Source of the DNA: Clostridia bacterium
Lineage (GTDB): Bacteria; Bacillota; Clostridia; Oscillospirales; Acutalibacteraceae
NCBI GenBank assembly: GCA_017399405.1
Contig: JAFQCT010000007.1
Coordinates: 28,957 to 92,956, forward strand
Direction of reading: 5' to 3'
Length of the DNA stretch: 64,000 nt
Under the pieces are notes generated by a model that ran no database searches, was not told the origin of the DNA, and saw only the letters and a program-made list of their open reading frames with translations. Of the stretch, positions 43,650 to 52,532 are shown one piece after another; the first letter of the stretch is position 1; every line of letters begins with the position of its first letter. The position numbers were made by a program, and so were the translations under genes.

Positions 43650-44603
43650 CTAAAATCCAATTTCTTTTGCAGTTTCTTTTAAGAAGTTACAAGACTCAAT
43701 AAATGCTGTTCGTTCATTTTCTTTAAGGTCAAGCACTATTATATCTTCAACACCGTTTCTGCCTATAATTGATGGAAGACCTGCGTAAACGCCATCAATG
43801 CCATATTGACCATTAAGCATTACTGAAACCGTTAAAGCACTCTTTTCGTCACCAAAAATTGCTCTAACGATTCTTACAAGTGCCATTCCGATACCATAAT
43901 ATGTTGCAGATTTTGCCCTTATAATCTCTTGTGCAGCACCTGTAACATTTTTACCAATCTGATATAAATCTTCAAACTTAAATTTACTGTTAGAAGAATC
44001 AACAATATCATAGATTTTTTTTGTAGTAACATAAGCCTGTGACCAAGGAACAATCTCGCTGTCACCGTGTTCACCAATAACATAAGCGTGAACATTTCGT
44101 GGGTCAATTGAGAAATAGTCACCAAGTAATGAGCGAAGTCGGGCAGTATCAAGTGTAGTACCGCTACCGATAACACGGGACGGGTCAAAACCTGATAATT
44201 CAAGAGTAATTTTAGTCATAATATCAACAGGGTTTGTTGCAACAAGAAAAATACCGTCAAATCCGCTTTTAACAATAGGGTCAATAATTGATTTGAATAC
44301 TTCAAGGTTTCTTTTAAGAAGTGCTATTCTGCCTTCGCCTTCTTTTTGTGCTACGCCTGCCGCAATAACAACAATGTCAGCATCGTGGCAATCGCTGTAT
44401 TCACCATCATAAATCAACATATTTCTTTTTGCAAAGGGGAGACCGTGGTTTAAGTCCATAGCCTCACCGTGTGCTTTAACTTTGTTCACATCAATAAGCA
44501 CAAGTTGGTCACATTCACCACTGTTAAGAAGTGCATAAGCAAAACTCATACCAACAAAACCGGTACCTACAAGTGCTACTTTTTTCAAATCACCATTTTT
44601 CAT
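43650..44603 (-). CDS. ldh: L-lactate dehydrogenase
   Basis: NAD-dependent enzyme of 317 residues reducing pyruvate to L-lactate, regenerating NAD. GTGFVGMSFA nucleotide loop, GVAQKEGE substrate loop with Gln at the position that separates LDH from malate dehydrogenase, NPVDIMT, and catalytic His in GEHGDSE. ATG 44603 is preferred, since an upstream in-frame ATG at 44612 abuts the AAAGG ribosome site. Twelve bases downstream of asnB, an unusual partner. Rex nearby in the genome commonly controls ldh, but no full Rex box is seen here. Confidence 0.94.
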   Translation of the reverse strand: MKNGDLKKVALVGTGFVGMSFAYALLNSGECDQLVLIDVNKVKAHGEAMDLNHGLPFAKRNMLIYDGEYSDCHDADIVVIAAGVAQKEGEGRIALLKRNLEVFKSIIDPIVKSGFDGIFLVATNPVDIMTKITLELSGFDPSRVIGSGTTLDTARLRSLLGDYFSIDPRNVHAYVIGEHGDSEIVPWSQAYVTTKKIYDIVDSSNSKFKFEDLYQIGKNVTGAAQEIIRAKSATYYGIGMALVRIVRAIFGDEKSALTVSVMLNGQYGIDGVYAGLPSIIGRNGVEDIIVLDLKENERTAFIESCNFLKETAKEIGF

Positions 44604-44615
44604 TTTGTTCATCCT

Positions 44616-46445
44616 TTATTTTATGATAATTTTATATTTTTCAAGCCAATAGTTTATTTGTATAAAATATGCTATTGTCTGTGGAGTTGTCATTAACTGA
44701 CCATACCAAGGCTCTGACTTGTTACTATTCAATAGTTTTTCCAACTCCGATTTTTTTATAAATGATAACATAGGTGAGCTGTTGTTTTCAATAATTTTTT
44801 GCAATTTTTTTGAAACAATTGATAGGTATTCAGGATTATGAGTTTTAGGATACGGACTTTTCTTTCTCCAAAGTACTTCTTCCGGCAAAATACCTTCAAC
44901 AGCTTTTCTTAAAAGACCCTTTTCGTATGAATTATAGTCTTTGTATTCCCAAGGAACTGAATAAAGATATTCGGCAATTCGGTAATCGCAGAAAGGCACT
45001 CGCACTTCAAGTGCGTTATACATACTCATTCTGTCTTTTCTGTCAAGAAGAGTTTGCATAAACCAATCAAGATTTAACTTCATCATTTCTTTCATTCGTG
45101 ATTCAAGAGGGGATATTCCATCAATTTTTGAAGTGTTTATAAGCGTATCTTTATATCTTGAGTAAACATAATTTTCAGCATCAGGTATTTTTATATCGTC
45201 TTTAATAAAAGATTTTCTGTAGTGCGTTGATTGTGCCCAAGGGAAACCGTTTATTGCACGAATTTCTTTATCGCGATACCAAGGGTAACCGCCAAAAATT
45301 TCATCAGCACATTCGCCCGATAACGCAACAGTGCAGTGCTTTTTTATTTCTTTACAGAATAATAGTAATGACGAGTCAACATCGCTCATTCCCGGCAAAT
45401 CTCGGGCATCAACTGCCATATATAATGCGTTAGCAAGGTCACTGTTGTTAAGTACAATCAAGTGGTGTTCACAACCAAGATACTCAACCATTTTTTTAAT
45501 GTATTCTGTGTCGCTGTTAGGTTGAAATTTACTTGTCTTAAAATATTTATCATTATCTTCATAAGTTACAGAAAAAGTCATAAGTTTTTGACCTTTTTCT
45601 TTGAAATATGAATTTGCAATTGACGAGATAATACTTGAATCAAGTCCGCCCGATAAAAATGTACCCACAGGAACATCTGAAACTAATTGTCGGGTAATAG
45701 AATCTTTTACAAGTTCCCGAACTTTTTCAACAGTTTGTGGAAAAGTGTCTGTATGTTCACGGTCTTTTAGAGTCCAATATTTTCTGATTTTTATTCCGCT
45801 TTTATTATAGTAACCACAACAAGCAGGTTTAATTTCATTTATATCTTTGAATACTCCGCAACCGGGAGTTCTGCCGGGGCCAATAAACATTATTTCTGCA
45901 ATTGAGTTTTCGTCAATTATAGGTTCAACAAACTTATGTGCAAGTAATGCTTTTATTTCAGAGCCGAATATAAAAGAGTTGTTGACTATTGTATAAAATA
46001 AAGGTTTTACACCGATTCTGTCGCGAGCAAAAAATAACCGTTGTTCTTTATCATCCCAAACTGCAAATGCAAAGATTCCGTTAAACTTATTTACACATTC
46101 GTCTTTCCATTGAATAAATGCCTTTAATACAACTTCTGTGTCAGAATGTCCTAAAAATTTATGTCCGTATGCTTTTAATTCATTTCGCACCTCATCAGTA
46201 TTATAAAGTTCACCATTATAGATAAGTGTGTATTCATTGTCCCCATATTTAGCAGTCATAGGTTGCAATCCGTTTTCAATGTCAATAACACATAATCGTG
46301 AATGAATAAGTGCAACCTTGTCTTTAATAAATATACCATTTTGGTCAGGACCTCGTGGCTCTAAAACTTTTTGCATTCTTAAAAATGAATCTTTATTTTT
46401 TATAACTGAATTTGAAAACGATACTTCTCCTGCAATACCACACAT
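44616..46445 (-). CDS. asnB: Asparagine synthase, glutamine-hydrolysing
   Basis: 609 residues. N-terminal Ntn glutaminase with Cys2 (MCGIAG), RGPDQNG and GELYN; C-terminal synthetase with PP-loop SGGLDSS (about residue 265) and the downstream LRKAVEG and WRKKSPYPKTHNP segments. Makes asparagine from aspartate, glutamine and ATP. AGGTGA precedes the ATG. Transcribed divergently from the GH28 gene with a nearly mirror-image start region. Confidence 0.96.
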   Translation of the reverse strand: MCGIAGEVSFSNSVIKNKDSFLRMQKVLEPRGPDQNGIFIKDKVALIHSRLCVIDIENGLQPMTAKYGDNEYTLIYNGELYNTDEVRNELKAYGHKFLGHSDTEVVLKAFIQWKDECVNKFNGIFAFAVWDDKEQRLFFARDRIGVKPLFYTIVNNSFIFGSEIKALLAHKFVEPIIDENSIAEIMFIGPGRTPGCGVFKDINEIKPACCGYYNKSGIKIRKYWTLKDREHTDTFPQTVEKVRELVKDSITRQLVSDVPVGTFLSGGLDSSIISSIANSYFKEKGQKLMTFSVTYEDNDKYFKTSKFQPNSDTEYIKKMVEYLGCEHHLIVLNNSDLANALYMAVDARDLPGMSDVDSSLLLFCKEIKKHCTVALSGECADEIFGGYPWYRDKEIRAINGFPWAQSTHYRKSFIKDDIKIPDAENYVYSRYKDTLINTSKIDGISPLESRMKEMMKLNLDWFMQTLLDRKDRMSMYNALEVRVPFCDYRIAEYLYSVPWEYKDYNSYEKGLLRKAVEGILPEEVLWRKKSPYPKTHNPEYLSIVSKKLQKIIENNSSPMLSFIKKSELEKLLNSNKSEPWYGQLMTTPQTIAYFIQINYWLEKYKIIIK

Positions 46446-46561
46446 AAAATCACCTCAAAAATATACTTCATAATAGAATATGAATTTAGGTGAAAAAAAT
46501 ACTTGATTAAACCTTTTATTTTATCTTTTATTATGTTAGAATATTTTTTGAGGTGATATTT

Positions 46562-48094
46562 TTGTCACGATTTATAAATCATATTGGTTCGTTTTTGCCT
46601 AAACTTCAAAAAGATTTTAAGATTTATGATGGCGAAGTTTTTACAGAAGTCTATGATGGTGATTTTTATAAAGATATACCATTTTCAAAATATATAAATT
46701 ATAACTTAAACTTACCTTTAGATGATGCTGTATTTGTTCGTGATTTTGGTGCAAGACCAAATGATGTAATCATCAATAATGCAACATATATCAATAACGC
46801 AATTGAAAGTTGCAGTAATAATGGTGGTGGAATTGTTGTAGTAGATGGTGGTGCATTTACAAGCGGAACAATTTATCTTAAAAGTAATGTTGTTTTGTAT
46901 ATTGCAAAAGACTCTTCTATAGTAGCAACACACAATACCGACGATTACATAGAAAACGCATTGATTTATGCAGATAATTGTGAAAATGTGGGTATTGTTG
47001 GTCCCGGCAAAATCTGTGGTGAAGGTAATTTATTCTCATTAGCACCATATTTGCCACCAAAAACGGAACCATTCACTAAAACTCTTGATGTGTGGGATTT
47101 GCGTCAAGAATACAGAAAAAGAATCCGTTTTTCTCATAAAAGTAAGTATGGGTATTTGTTGTATTTCAAAAATTGTAACAAAGTTAAACTATATAACCTT
47201 ATACTTGAAAACTCTGCAATGTGGACAGTTAATGTCAACTCTTCAAACGATGTTAGTGTTTCAAATGTTGTTATAAACAATAATCGTCATATTGCGAATA
47301 CTGATGGCATTGATATTTGTGGCTCATCTAATGTGGTTATTAAAAATTGTTTTATTTCAACTGCTGATGACGGAATTGTACTTAAAAATAATATGAGTAT
47401 TGCTACATCAGGTGACGATGGACTTAAAATCAAGAATAATCTTGATGTTTCTTGCAAAAAGGGAATGAGTAATATTTATGTTCACGATTGTGAAGTTGTT
47501 TCTTGTACAAACGCTTTTAAGATTGGTACTGAAACATCTTTAGACATAAGTGATGTTACCGTTGAAGATTGCAAATTCTATCTTACTGATATTTACCCTG
47601 CAGGTGTAAGTGGAATATCAATAGAATCTTGCGATGGTGCAAAAGTCAATAATGTGAACATTTCAGATATTGAAATGGACTCAATGGCTTGTCCGTTGTT
47701 TATTCGTCTTTGTAACCGTAATGGCGATAATAAACCTGACCTTGATGGTAGGGGAGAAATCACCAATATTTCAATAAAAAATATTGTAGCCAAAAACATT
47801 GAAATTCCTGTTATGATTATGGGAATACCTAATCAAAAAATTTGTGATATAAGTTTTAAAAATTTTGATTTGAAATATGCAAATGGAAAAGATTATTTTG
47901 ATTTAAGATTTAAGATTCCTGAACAAGAAAAAGAATACCCCGAATGTAACCGTTTTAGAAACATAAATGCGTACGGAGTGTTTGTAAGACATGCAAAAAA
48001 TATTGCTTTAGAAAATATCAATGTAAAACCACGCGACAAGACTTGGCGTAAATTCAAGAAAATAATTGATTGCAAAAATTTCAGTATAAAATGA
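46562..48094 (+). CDS. Glycoside hydrolase family 28 (polygalacturonase-like)
   Basis: 510 residues of right-handed beta-helix, for pectin fragments. FGARPNDVIINN opens the family fold; NTDGIDI and ADDGIVLKN give the catalytic Asp trio, FKIGTE matches the substrate lysine region. The GHG histidine loop of classical polygalacturonases is not apparent. No signal peptide, so oligogalacturonides would be taken up first. The start is TTG 46562 after GAGGTGA. An acetyltransferase and a cupin follow in the same operon. Confidence 0.88.
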   Translation: MSRFINHIGSFLPKLQKDFKIYDGEVFTEVYDGDFYKDIPFSKYINYNLNLPLDDAVFVRDFGARPNDVIINNATYINNAIESCSNNGGGIVVVDGGAFTSGTIYLKSNVVLYIAKDSSIVATHNTDDYIENALIYADNCENVGIVGPGKICGEGNLFSLAPYLPPKTEPFTKTLDVWDLRQEYRKRIRFSHKSKYGYLLYFKNCNKVKLYNLILENSAMWTVNVNSSNDVSVSNVVINNNRHIANTDGIDICGSSNVVIKNCFISTADDGIVLKNNMSIATSGDDGLKIKNNLDVSCKKGMSNIYVHDCEVVSCTNAFKIGTETSLDISDVTVEDCKFYLTDIYPAGVSGISIESCDGAKVNNVNISDIEMDSMACPLFIRLCNRNGDNKPDLDGRGEITNISIKNIVAKNIEIPVMIMGIPNQKICDISFKNFDLKYANGKDYFDLRFKIPEQEKEYPECNRFRNINAYGVFVRHAKNIALENINVKPRDKTWRKFKKIIDCKNFSIK

Positions 48095-48104
48095 GGAGAT
48101 AATT

Positions 48105-48707
48105 ATGGATATTCGTGAAAAAATGCATAGTGGAGATTTGTATCTTTCAATGGATGAAGATTTGTTTAACGAACAACTTACATATCTTGATAAGTTATAT
48201 GATTTCAATGCAACAAGACCGCTTGAACTTGCAAAAAGAACTGAAATGCTTAAAAATATGTTTGCCGAGATAGGTGAAGATTGCTATATTGAGCCACCAC
48301 TTCATGCAAATTGGGCAGGTCGATTTGTTCATTTTGGCAAGGGTATTTATGCTAATTTCAACTTGACTCTCGTTGATGATACTCATATTTACATTGGTGA
48401 TTACACAATGCTTGGTCCTAATGTCGTTATAGCAACTGCGGGACATCCTATTTTACCTGAACTCAGACCACTTGCGTATCAGTATAATATGCCTGTGCAT
48501 ATCGGTAAAAACTGTTGGCTTGGTGCAGGTGTACTTGTATTACCGGGTGTTACTATTGGTGATAATACTGTAATTGGTGCAGGTAGTGTAGTAACAAAAG
48601 ATATCCCTGCAAATGTAGTTGCAGTTGGTAACCCTTGTAGAGTTTTACGCGAAATCAACGACCACGATAAAGAATATTATTTTAAGAATAGGAAGATTGA
48701 ATTATGA
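48105..48707 (+). CDS. Sugar O-acetyltransferase (Maa/LacA type)
   Basis: 200-residue left-handed beta-helix acetyltransferase using acetyl-CoA. N-terminal Mac domain (EKMHSGDLY, residues about 1-55) and hexapeptide repeats; the catalytic His lies in TAGHPILPELRP. Ends PANVVAVGNPCRVLR as usual. Ten bases after GH28; its stop overlaps the ATG of the cupin gene (ATGA). Confidence 0.93.
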   Translation: MDIREKMHSGDLYLSMDEDLFNEQLTYLDKLYDFNATRPLELAKRTEMLKNMFAEIGEDCYIEPPLHANWAGRFVHFGKGIYANFNLTLVDDTHIYIGDYTMLGPNVVIATAGHPILPELRPLAYQYNMPVHIGKNCWLGAGVLVLPGVTIGDNTVIGAGSVVTKDIPANVVAVGNPCRVLREINDHDKEYYFKNRKIEL

Positions 48708-49051
48708 TTGATAAAATTAATCTAAAAGAAGAAGTAAACTCAATAAATCAATTGTTTGAATATAAAGAGATTTGTAAACTCAATAATCATACATTTAATG
48801 TTTTAAAAGCAGAAAATCGTACACTTGAGTTTCATAAACACGATTTATCAGACGAGTTGTTTTATTGTATTGAAGGTGAGTTCGATATTGAATTTGAAGA
48901 TGGTAAAACTCATTTATGTGAAGGGGATTTAATAGTAATTTCTAAAGGGGTGTTACATAGACCAGTTTGCACGACATTGGTGAAATGTCTTCTTATAGAA
49001 TTGGACGGTACATTAAATAGTGATAATACAGGTGGAACTTATAAAAAATAG
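48704..49051 (+). CDS. Small cupin-domain protein
   Basis: 115-residue single cupin barrel. Motif 1 FHKHDLSDELFYCIEGEFDI with metal-binding His/Glu, and motif 2 near GDLIVISKGVLHRP with a further His. Four-base overlap with the acetyltransferase indicates coupled translation. Cupins next to pectin or uronate genes may be sugar isomerases or sensors; the exact job is unknown. Confidence 0.85.
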   Translation: MIDKINLKEEVNSINQLFEYKEICKLNNHTFNVLKAENRTLEFHKHDLSDELFYCIEGEFDIEFEDGKTHLCEGDLIVISKGVLHRPVCTTLVKCLLIELDGTLNSDNTGGTYKK

Positions 49052-49077
49052 TCACACAGTTTGTGTGACTATTTTTG
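49046..49077. terminator. Terminator between cupin gene and trmO
   Basis: Thirteen-pair stem AAATAGTCACACA / TGTGTGACTATTT, overlapping the cupin stop codon. Confidence 0.9.
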
Positions 49078-49758
49078 TTATGTGATATCAACTATTTCAA
49101 GTTCGTTACCATCAACCTTAAACTTTACCTGTAAATCACCAAAACTCATACCATATACTCTTTCACTGTCATTTTGGTATGAAGGTCGTGGGTCGTGTTT
49201 TAATGTTTCAAGTAATCCATCTACTAAATCAAATGGGATTTTACTTAAAATCTCGTCACTATACTTTATATCAAGTAAACCGTTTACATCATCTAATGCA
49301 AATCCGTTTGTAGCATCAGGTTTGCTGTCTGTATATGGTAAATAAGGTTTAATGTCAATAATAGGTGTACCATTCATTAAATCTGCACCTGAAACAAAAA
49401 TTGATTTACCTTCTTTGTAGTTAAACTCTGTTTGAATTAACTTTACACAAGATATTCCAATTCTGTTTGGTCTGAATGGTGAGCGAGATGCAAAAACACC
49501 TACACGCTTATTTCCGCCAAGTTTTGGTGGTCTTACTGTTGCCTTAATTTCTTTTTTATCTATTTCTGAAAAATACCAGATTAGCCATAAATGAGTGAAT
49601 GATTCAATTTCTCTAAAAAAATCAGGGTCTTGATAATCCTCTACAAAAGTAATTTTTGAAACAACATTTTCAGTAAGTCCACTTTGTCTTGGAATACCAA
49701 ATTTTTCTTTATAATCATTTTCTATGTAACCTATTGGTTCAATTGTTATTCTTCCCAT
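49078..49758 (-). CDS. trmO: tRNA (t6A37) methyltransferase TrmO
   Basis: 226 residues, SAM-dependent enzyme methylating N6-threonylcarbamoyladenosine 37 in tRNA-Thr. Family motifs: IGYIENDY, IESFTHLWLIWYF, FASRSPFRPNRIGIS, GTPIIDIKPYLPYTD and the C-terminal DPRPSYQ segment. Monocistronic. Confidence 0.93.
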   Translation of the reverse strand: MGRITIEPIGYIENDYKEKFGIPRQSGLTENVVSKITFVEDYQDPDFFREIESFTHLWLIWYFSEIDKKEIKATVRPPKLGGNKRVGVFASRSPFRPNRIGISCVKLIQTEFNYKEGKSIFVSGADLMNGTPIIDIKPYLPYTDSKPDATNGFALDDVNGLLDIKYSDEILSKIPFDLVDGLLETLKHDPRPSYQNDSERVYGMSFGDLQVKFKVDGNELEIVDIT

Positions 49759-49871
49759 ATTTTAACACCTCAAACGAATTATAACACATTGAAAAAATTT
49801 TTTCTACTTTTAGTTGTAATTTTTGAAAAATATGGTAGAATAATAATATAAATTTTTAAGGAGTGATTTTA

Positions 49872-50411
49872 ATGGAACTTAAAGGTTCAAGAACAGAAGC
49901 TAATCTTATGACTGCCTTTGCAGGTGAGTCACAGGCAAGAAACAAATACACATATTATGCATCTAAAGCTAAAAAAGATGGATATGTTCAGATAGCACAG
50001 ATTTTTGAAGAAACAGCTAATAACGAAAAAGAACACGCAAAAATCTGGTTCAAACTTCTTCACGATGGTGGTATTCCTACAACTGTTGAAAACCTTAAAG
50101 ATGCTGCTGAAGGCGAAAACTATGAATGGACAGAAATGTACGCTGAATTTGCCAAAGTTGCAAAAGAAGAAGGATTTGACCATATTGCAGCACTTTTTGA
50201 AATGGTTGCTAAAATCGAAAAAGAACACGAAGAAAGATACAAGAAATTACTTGCTAACATTGATGGTGGCGTAGTGTTCTCAAAAGATAATGATATTGTT
50301 TGGATTTGCTCAAACTGTGGTCATATCCATATTGGTAAAAAAGCACCTGAAATTTGCCCTGTATGTGCTCATCCACAGGCATATTTTATGGAAAGAGCAG
50401 AAAATTATTAA
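49872..50411 (+). CDS. rbr: Rubrerythrin (classical domain order)
   Basis: 179-residue peroxidase: diiron four-helix domain first, with ligands in [17 protein letters not shown] and IEKEHEERY, then a C-terminal rubredoxin domain (CSNCGH ... CPVCAH). AAGGAG precedes ATG 49872; an upstream in-frame GTG lies in the ribosome site. Complements the reverse-type rubrerythrin at 3694-4239. No PerR-like palindrome is obvious upstream. Confidence 0.96.
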   Translation: MELKGSRTEANLMTAFAGESQARNKYTYYASKAKKDGYVQIAQIFEETANNEKEHAKIWFKLLHDGGIPTTVENLKDAAEGENYEWTEMYAEFAKVAKEEGFDHIAALFEMVAKIEKEHEERYKKLLANIDGGVVFSKDNDIVWICSNCGHIHIGKKAPEICPVCAHPQAYFMERAENY

Positions 50412-50420
50412 ATCATACAA

Positions 50421-50449
50421 AAAAAGTGGAGTGCTTTGCTCCACTTTTT
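50421..50449 (+). terminator. Terminator after rubrerythrin
   Basis: Eleven-pair stem AAAAAGTGGAG / CTCCACTTTTT. Confidence 0.88.
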
Positions 50450-50470
50450 ACATATTATGAGGTGAATAAT

Positions 50471-50671
50471 ATGGCAGTCAGATTAAACGAGAACAAAGAA
50501 ATCGTAGCAAAAATTAAAGAAGGACTAAAAGCGAAAGATGGCTATTGTCCTTGTAGATTACAAAAATTAGAAGAATATAGATGTATTTGTGAAGAGTTTA
50601 AGCAACAAATTGCTGACCCTGATTTTGAAGGCTATTGCCATTGTAAATTGTATTATAAATCTAAAGATTAA
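50471..50671 (+). CDS. Small ferredoxin-thioredoxin reductase beta-like protein
   Basis: 66 residues with six cysteines arranged CPC ... CIC ... CHC (YCPCRLQK, RCICEEF, GYCHCKLYY), the layout of the catalytic beta subunit of ferredoxin-thioredoxin reductase, which holds a 4Fe-4S cluster next to a redox disulfide. It is shorter than the classical subunit. The start at 50471 is fixed by AGGTGA; the frame stays open upstream but only across rubrerythrin and its terminator. Likely links ferredoxin to thiol redox control. Confidence 0.85.
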   Translation: MAVRLNENKEIVAKIKEGLKAKDGYCPCRLQKLEEYRCICEEFKQQIADPDFEGYCHCKLYYKSKD

Positions 50672-50710
50672 AAAAGATGCTATGTAAAACTACATAGCAT
50701 CTTTTCTTTT
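50672..50710. terminator. Bidirectional terminator between FTR-like gene and rex
   Basis: Fifteen-pair stem AAAAGATGCTATGTA / TACATAGCATCTTTT with loop AAAC. Confidence 0.9.
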
Positions 50711-51344
50711 AGTCTAAATTGCTTACATGGTAACTTAAAGTCATTAAACTATCGCTTAAATGAACATTTTCTACTGCAACCTGTGGGTAATCTGCTGAAA
50801 TATCATAATGGCTGAAATTCCAGAAGCCTTTAATACCAAGTTCAACAAGTTGGGGTGCTAACTCTTTTGCTGCTGCACTTGGAATGCAAAGTACTGCAAC
50901 GGTAGGGGAGTTATCTTTACAAAAATCATATAATCCATCAGTATGGCGAATAGGTAAACCGCGAAGCATTTGTCCTGAAAGTGCTTTGTTACGGTCAAAA
51001 ACACCAATTACATTAAAACCACGCTGTTCAAAAGACATATGTAATGCAACAGCCTTTCCAAGGTTACCTGCACCAATTAAAATTGCTTTTCTATTACTAT
51101 TTACGCCAAGAATATTACCGATTTCATTATATAAACTTTCTATATTATAACCGTATCCTTGTTGACCAAATCCACCAAAACAATTTAAGTCCTGACGAAT
51201 TTGTGACGCTGTAAAGCCCATTTTTTCTGACAAATCTTTAGATGAAATTCTGACAACACCATTTTCTTTTAGTTCACCTAAAAATCTGTAGTAGCGGGGG
51301 AGTCGCTTAATGACAGAAATTGAAACTCCATCATTTCTACTCAT
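50709..51344 (-). CDS. rex: Redox-sensing transcriptional repressor Rex
   Basis: 211-residue repressor that leaves DNA when NADH rises. N-terminal winged helix (LPRYYRFLGELKENGVVRISSKDLSEKMGF) and Rossmann domain with GAGNLGKA, plus the domain-swapped C-terminal helix. ATG 51344 is set by AAGGAG eight bases upstream. It lies 12 bases after icd on the same strand, so aconitase, icd and rex may form one transcript. Confidence 0.96.
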   Translation of the reverse strand: MSRNDGVSISVIKRLPRYYRFLGELKENGVVRISSKDLSEKMGFTASQIRQDLNCFGGFGQQGYGYNIESLYNEIGNILGVNSNRKAILIGAGNLGKAVALHMSFEQRGFNVIGVFDRNKALSGQMLRGLPIRHTDGLYDFCKDNSPTVAVLCIPSAAAKELAPQLVELGIKGFWNFSHYDISADYPQVAVENVHLSDSLMTLSYHVSNLD

Positions 51345-51356
51345 ACTTTTCACTCC

Positions 51357-52520
51357 TTATGAAAGCTTTTTAACAGTTTCCATTACATAGTCGCCGAAGT
51401 CACTACATGTAGCACCATTATCACGACCTGTGATTGTAAGTTTCTTTTCTTCAAACATACAAATATCAAGTGCTCTTTCAAGTAAGTCTGCTTCTTTTTG
51501 TTTACCGATATGTGAAAGGAGCATAACTGTTGCACGAAGCATTGAGCAAGGGTCAGCATATTGACCACGACCTTCACGAATCATACGAGGTGCTGAACCA
51601 TGAATAGCCTCAAACATTGCATATCTCTTACCAAGGTTTGCACTACCTGCAGTACCAACACCGCCCTGGAATTCAGCAGCTTCATCAGTAATAATATCAC
51701 CATAAAGGTTAGGAAGAACAAATACCTTAAAGTCTTTTCTTCTCTTTTCGTCAATAAGTTTAGCAGTTGTAATATCAACATACCATTCATCAGTAATGAT
51801 TTCAGGGTATTCTTTACCAACTTCTTTACATATTCTGAGGAATTTACCGTCAGTTGTCTTAATTACATTTGCTTTGTTGATAATAGAAACTCTTTCTTTA
51901 CCATTTCTCTTTGCGTAATCATAAGCCATACGAGCAATTCTTTCAGAACCTTCACTTGTTGTAACAACAAAGTCCATAGCAAGGTCTTCTGTAACATTAA
52001 CACCTTTTGAACCAACTGCATAAGCACCTTCTGTGTTTTCACGGAAGAAAGTCCAGTCAATACCTTGGTCAGGAACTTTTACAGGACGAACATTTGCAAA
52101 AAGGTCAAGTTCTTTTCTCATTGCAACATTGGCACTTTCAATATTTGGCCATGGGTCGCCAGCCTGTGGAGTAGTTGTAGGTCCTTTAAGAATTACATGA
52201 CATTCTTTAAGTTCTGCAAGAACATCATCAGGAATTGCTTTCATAACAGCAACTCTATTTTCAATTGTAAGCCCGTCAATTACCTTGAATTCTACTTTAC
52301 CTGCTTTTACATCATCAGCAAGCATATATTCAAGCACTCTTGCTGATTCTTTTGTAATGATTGGTCCAATACCGTCACCACCACAAACACCGATAATGAT
52401 TTTATCAAGATTATCAAAATCAACAAATTCTTTTTGTGCTTTAATTTTTTCGTTTCTTGCAAGTTGTTCTCTGACAAGAGCCTCAAACTTTGCAAGAGCT
52501 TCTTTAATTTGATTTTCCAT
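51357..52520 (-). CDS. icd: Isocitrate dehydrogenase (NAD-type)
   Basis: 387-residue member of the isocitrate/isopropylmalate dehydrogenase family; oxidises isocitrate to 2-oxoglutarate. Motifs: GGDGIGPIIT, KGPTTTPQAGDPWPNIES, RENTEGAYA, NLYGDIITDEAAE and EAIHGSAPR. Neighbouring aconitase decides for isocitrate rather than isopropylmalate. The cofactor (NAD or NADP) is inferred only. Twelve bases downstream of the aconitase gene. Confidence 0.9.
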   Translation of the reverse strand: MENQIKEALAKFEALVREQLARNEKIKAQKEFVDFDNLDKIIIGVCGGDGIGPIITKESARVLEYMLADDVKAGKVEFKVIDGLTIENRVAVMKAIPDDVLAELKECHVILKGPTTTPQAGDPWPNIESANVAMRKELDLFANVRPVKVPDQGIDWTFFRENTEGAYAVGSKGVNVTEDLAMDFVVTTSEGSERIARMAYDYAKRNGKERVSIINKANVIKTTDGKFLRICKEVGKEYPEIITDEWYVDITTAKLIDEKRRKDFKVFVLPNLYGDIITDEAAEFQGGVGTAGSANLGKRYAMFEAIHGSAPRMIREGRGQYADPCSMLRATVMLLSHIGKQKEADLLERALDICMFEEKKLTITGRDNGATCSDFGDYVMETVKKLS

Positions 52521-52532
52521 AATTAAAACTCC

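Noticed and set aside
51600-52010. 136-codon open frame opposite icd
   Set aside because: Antisense shadow; no start signals.
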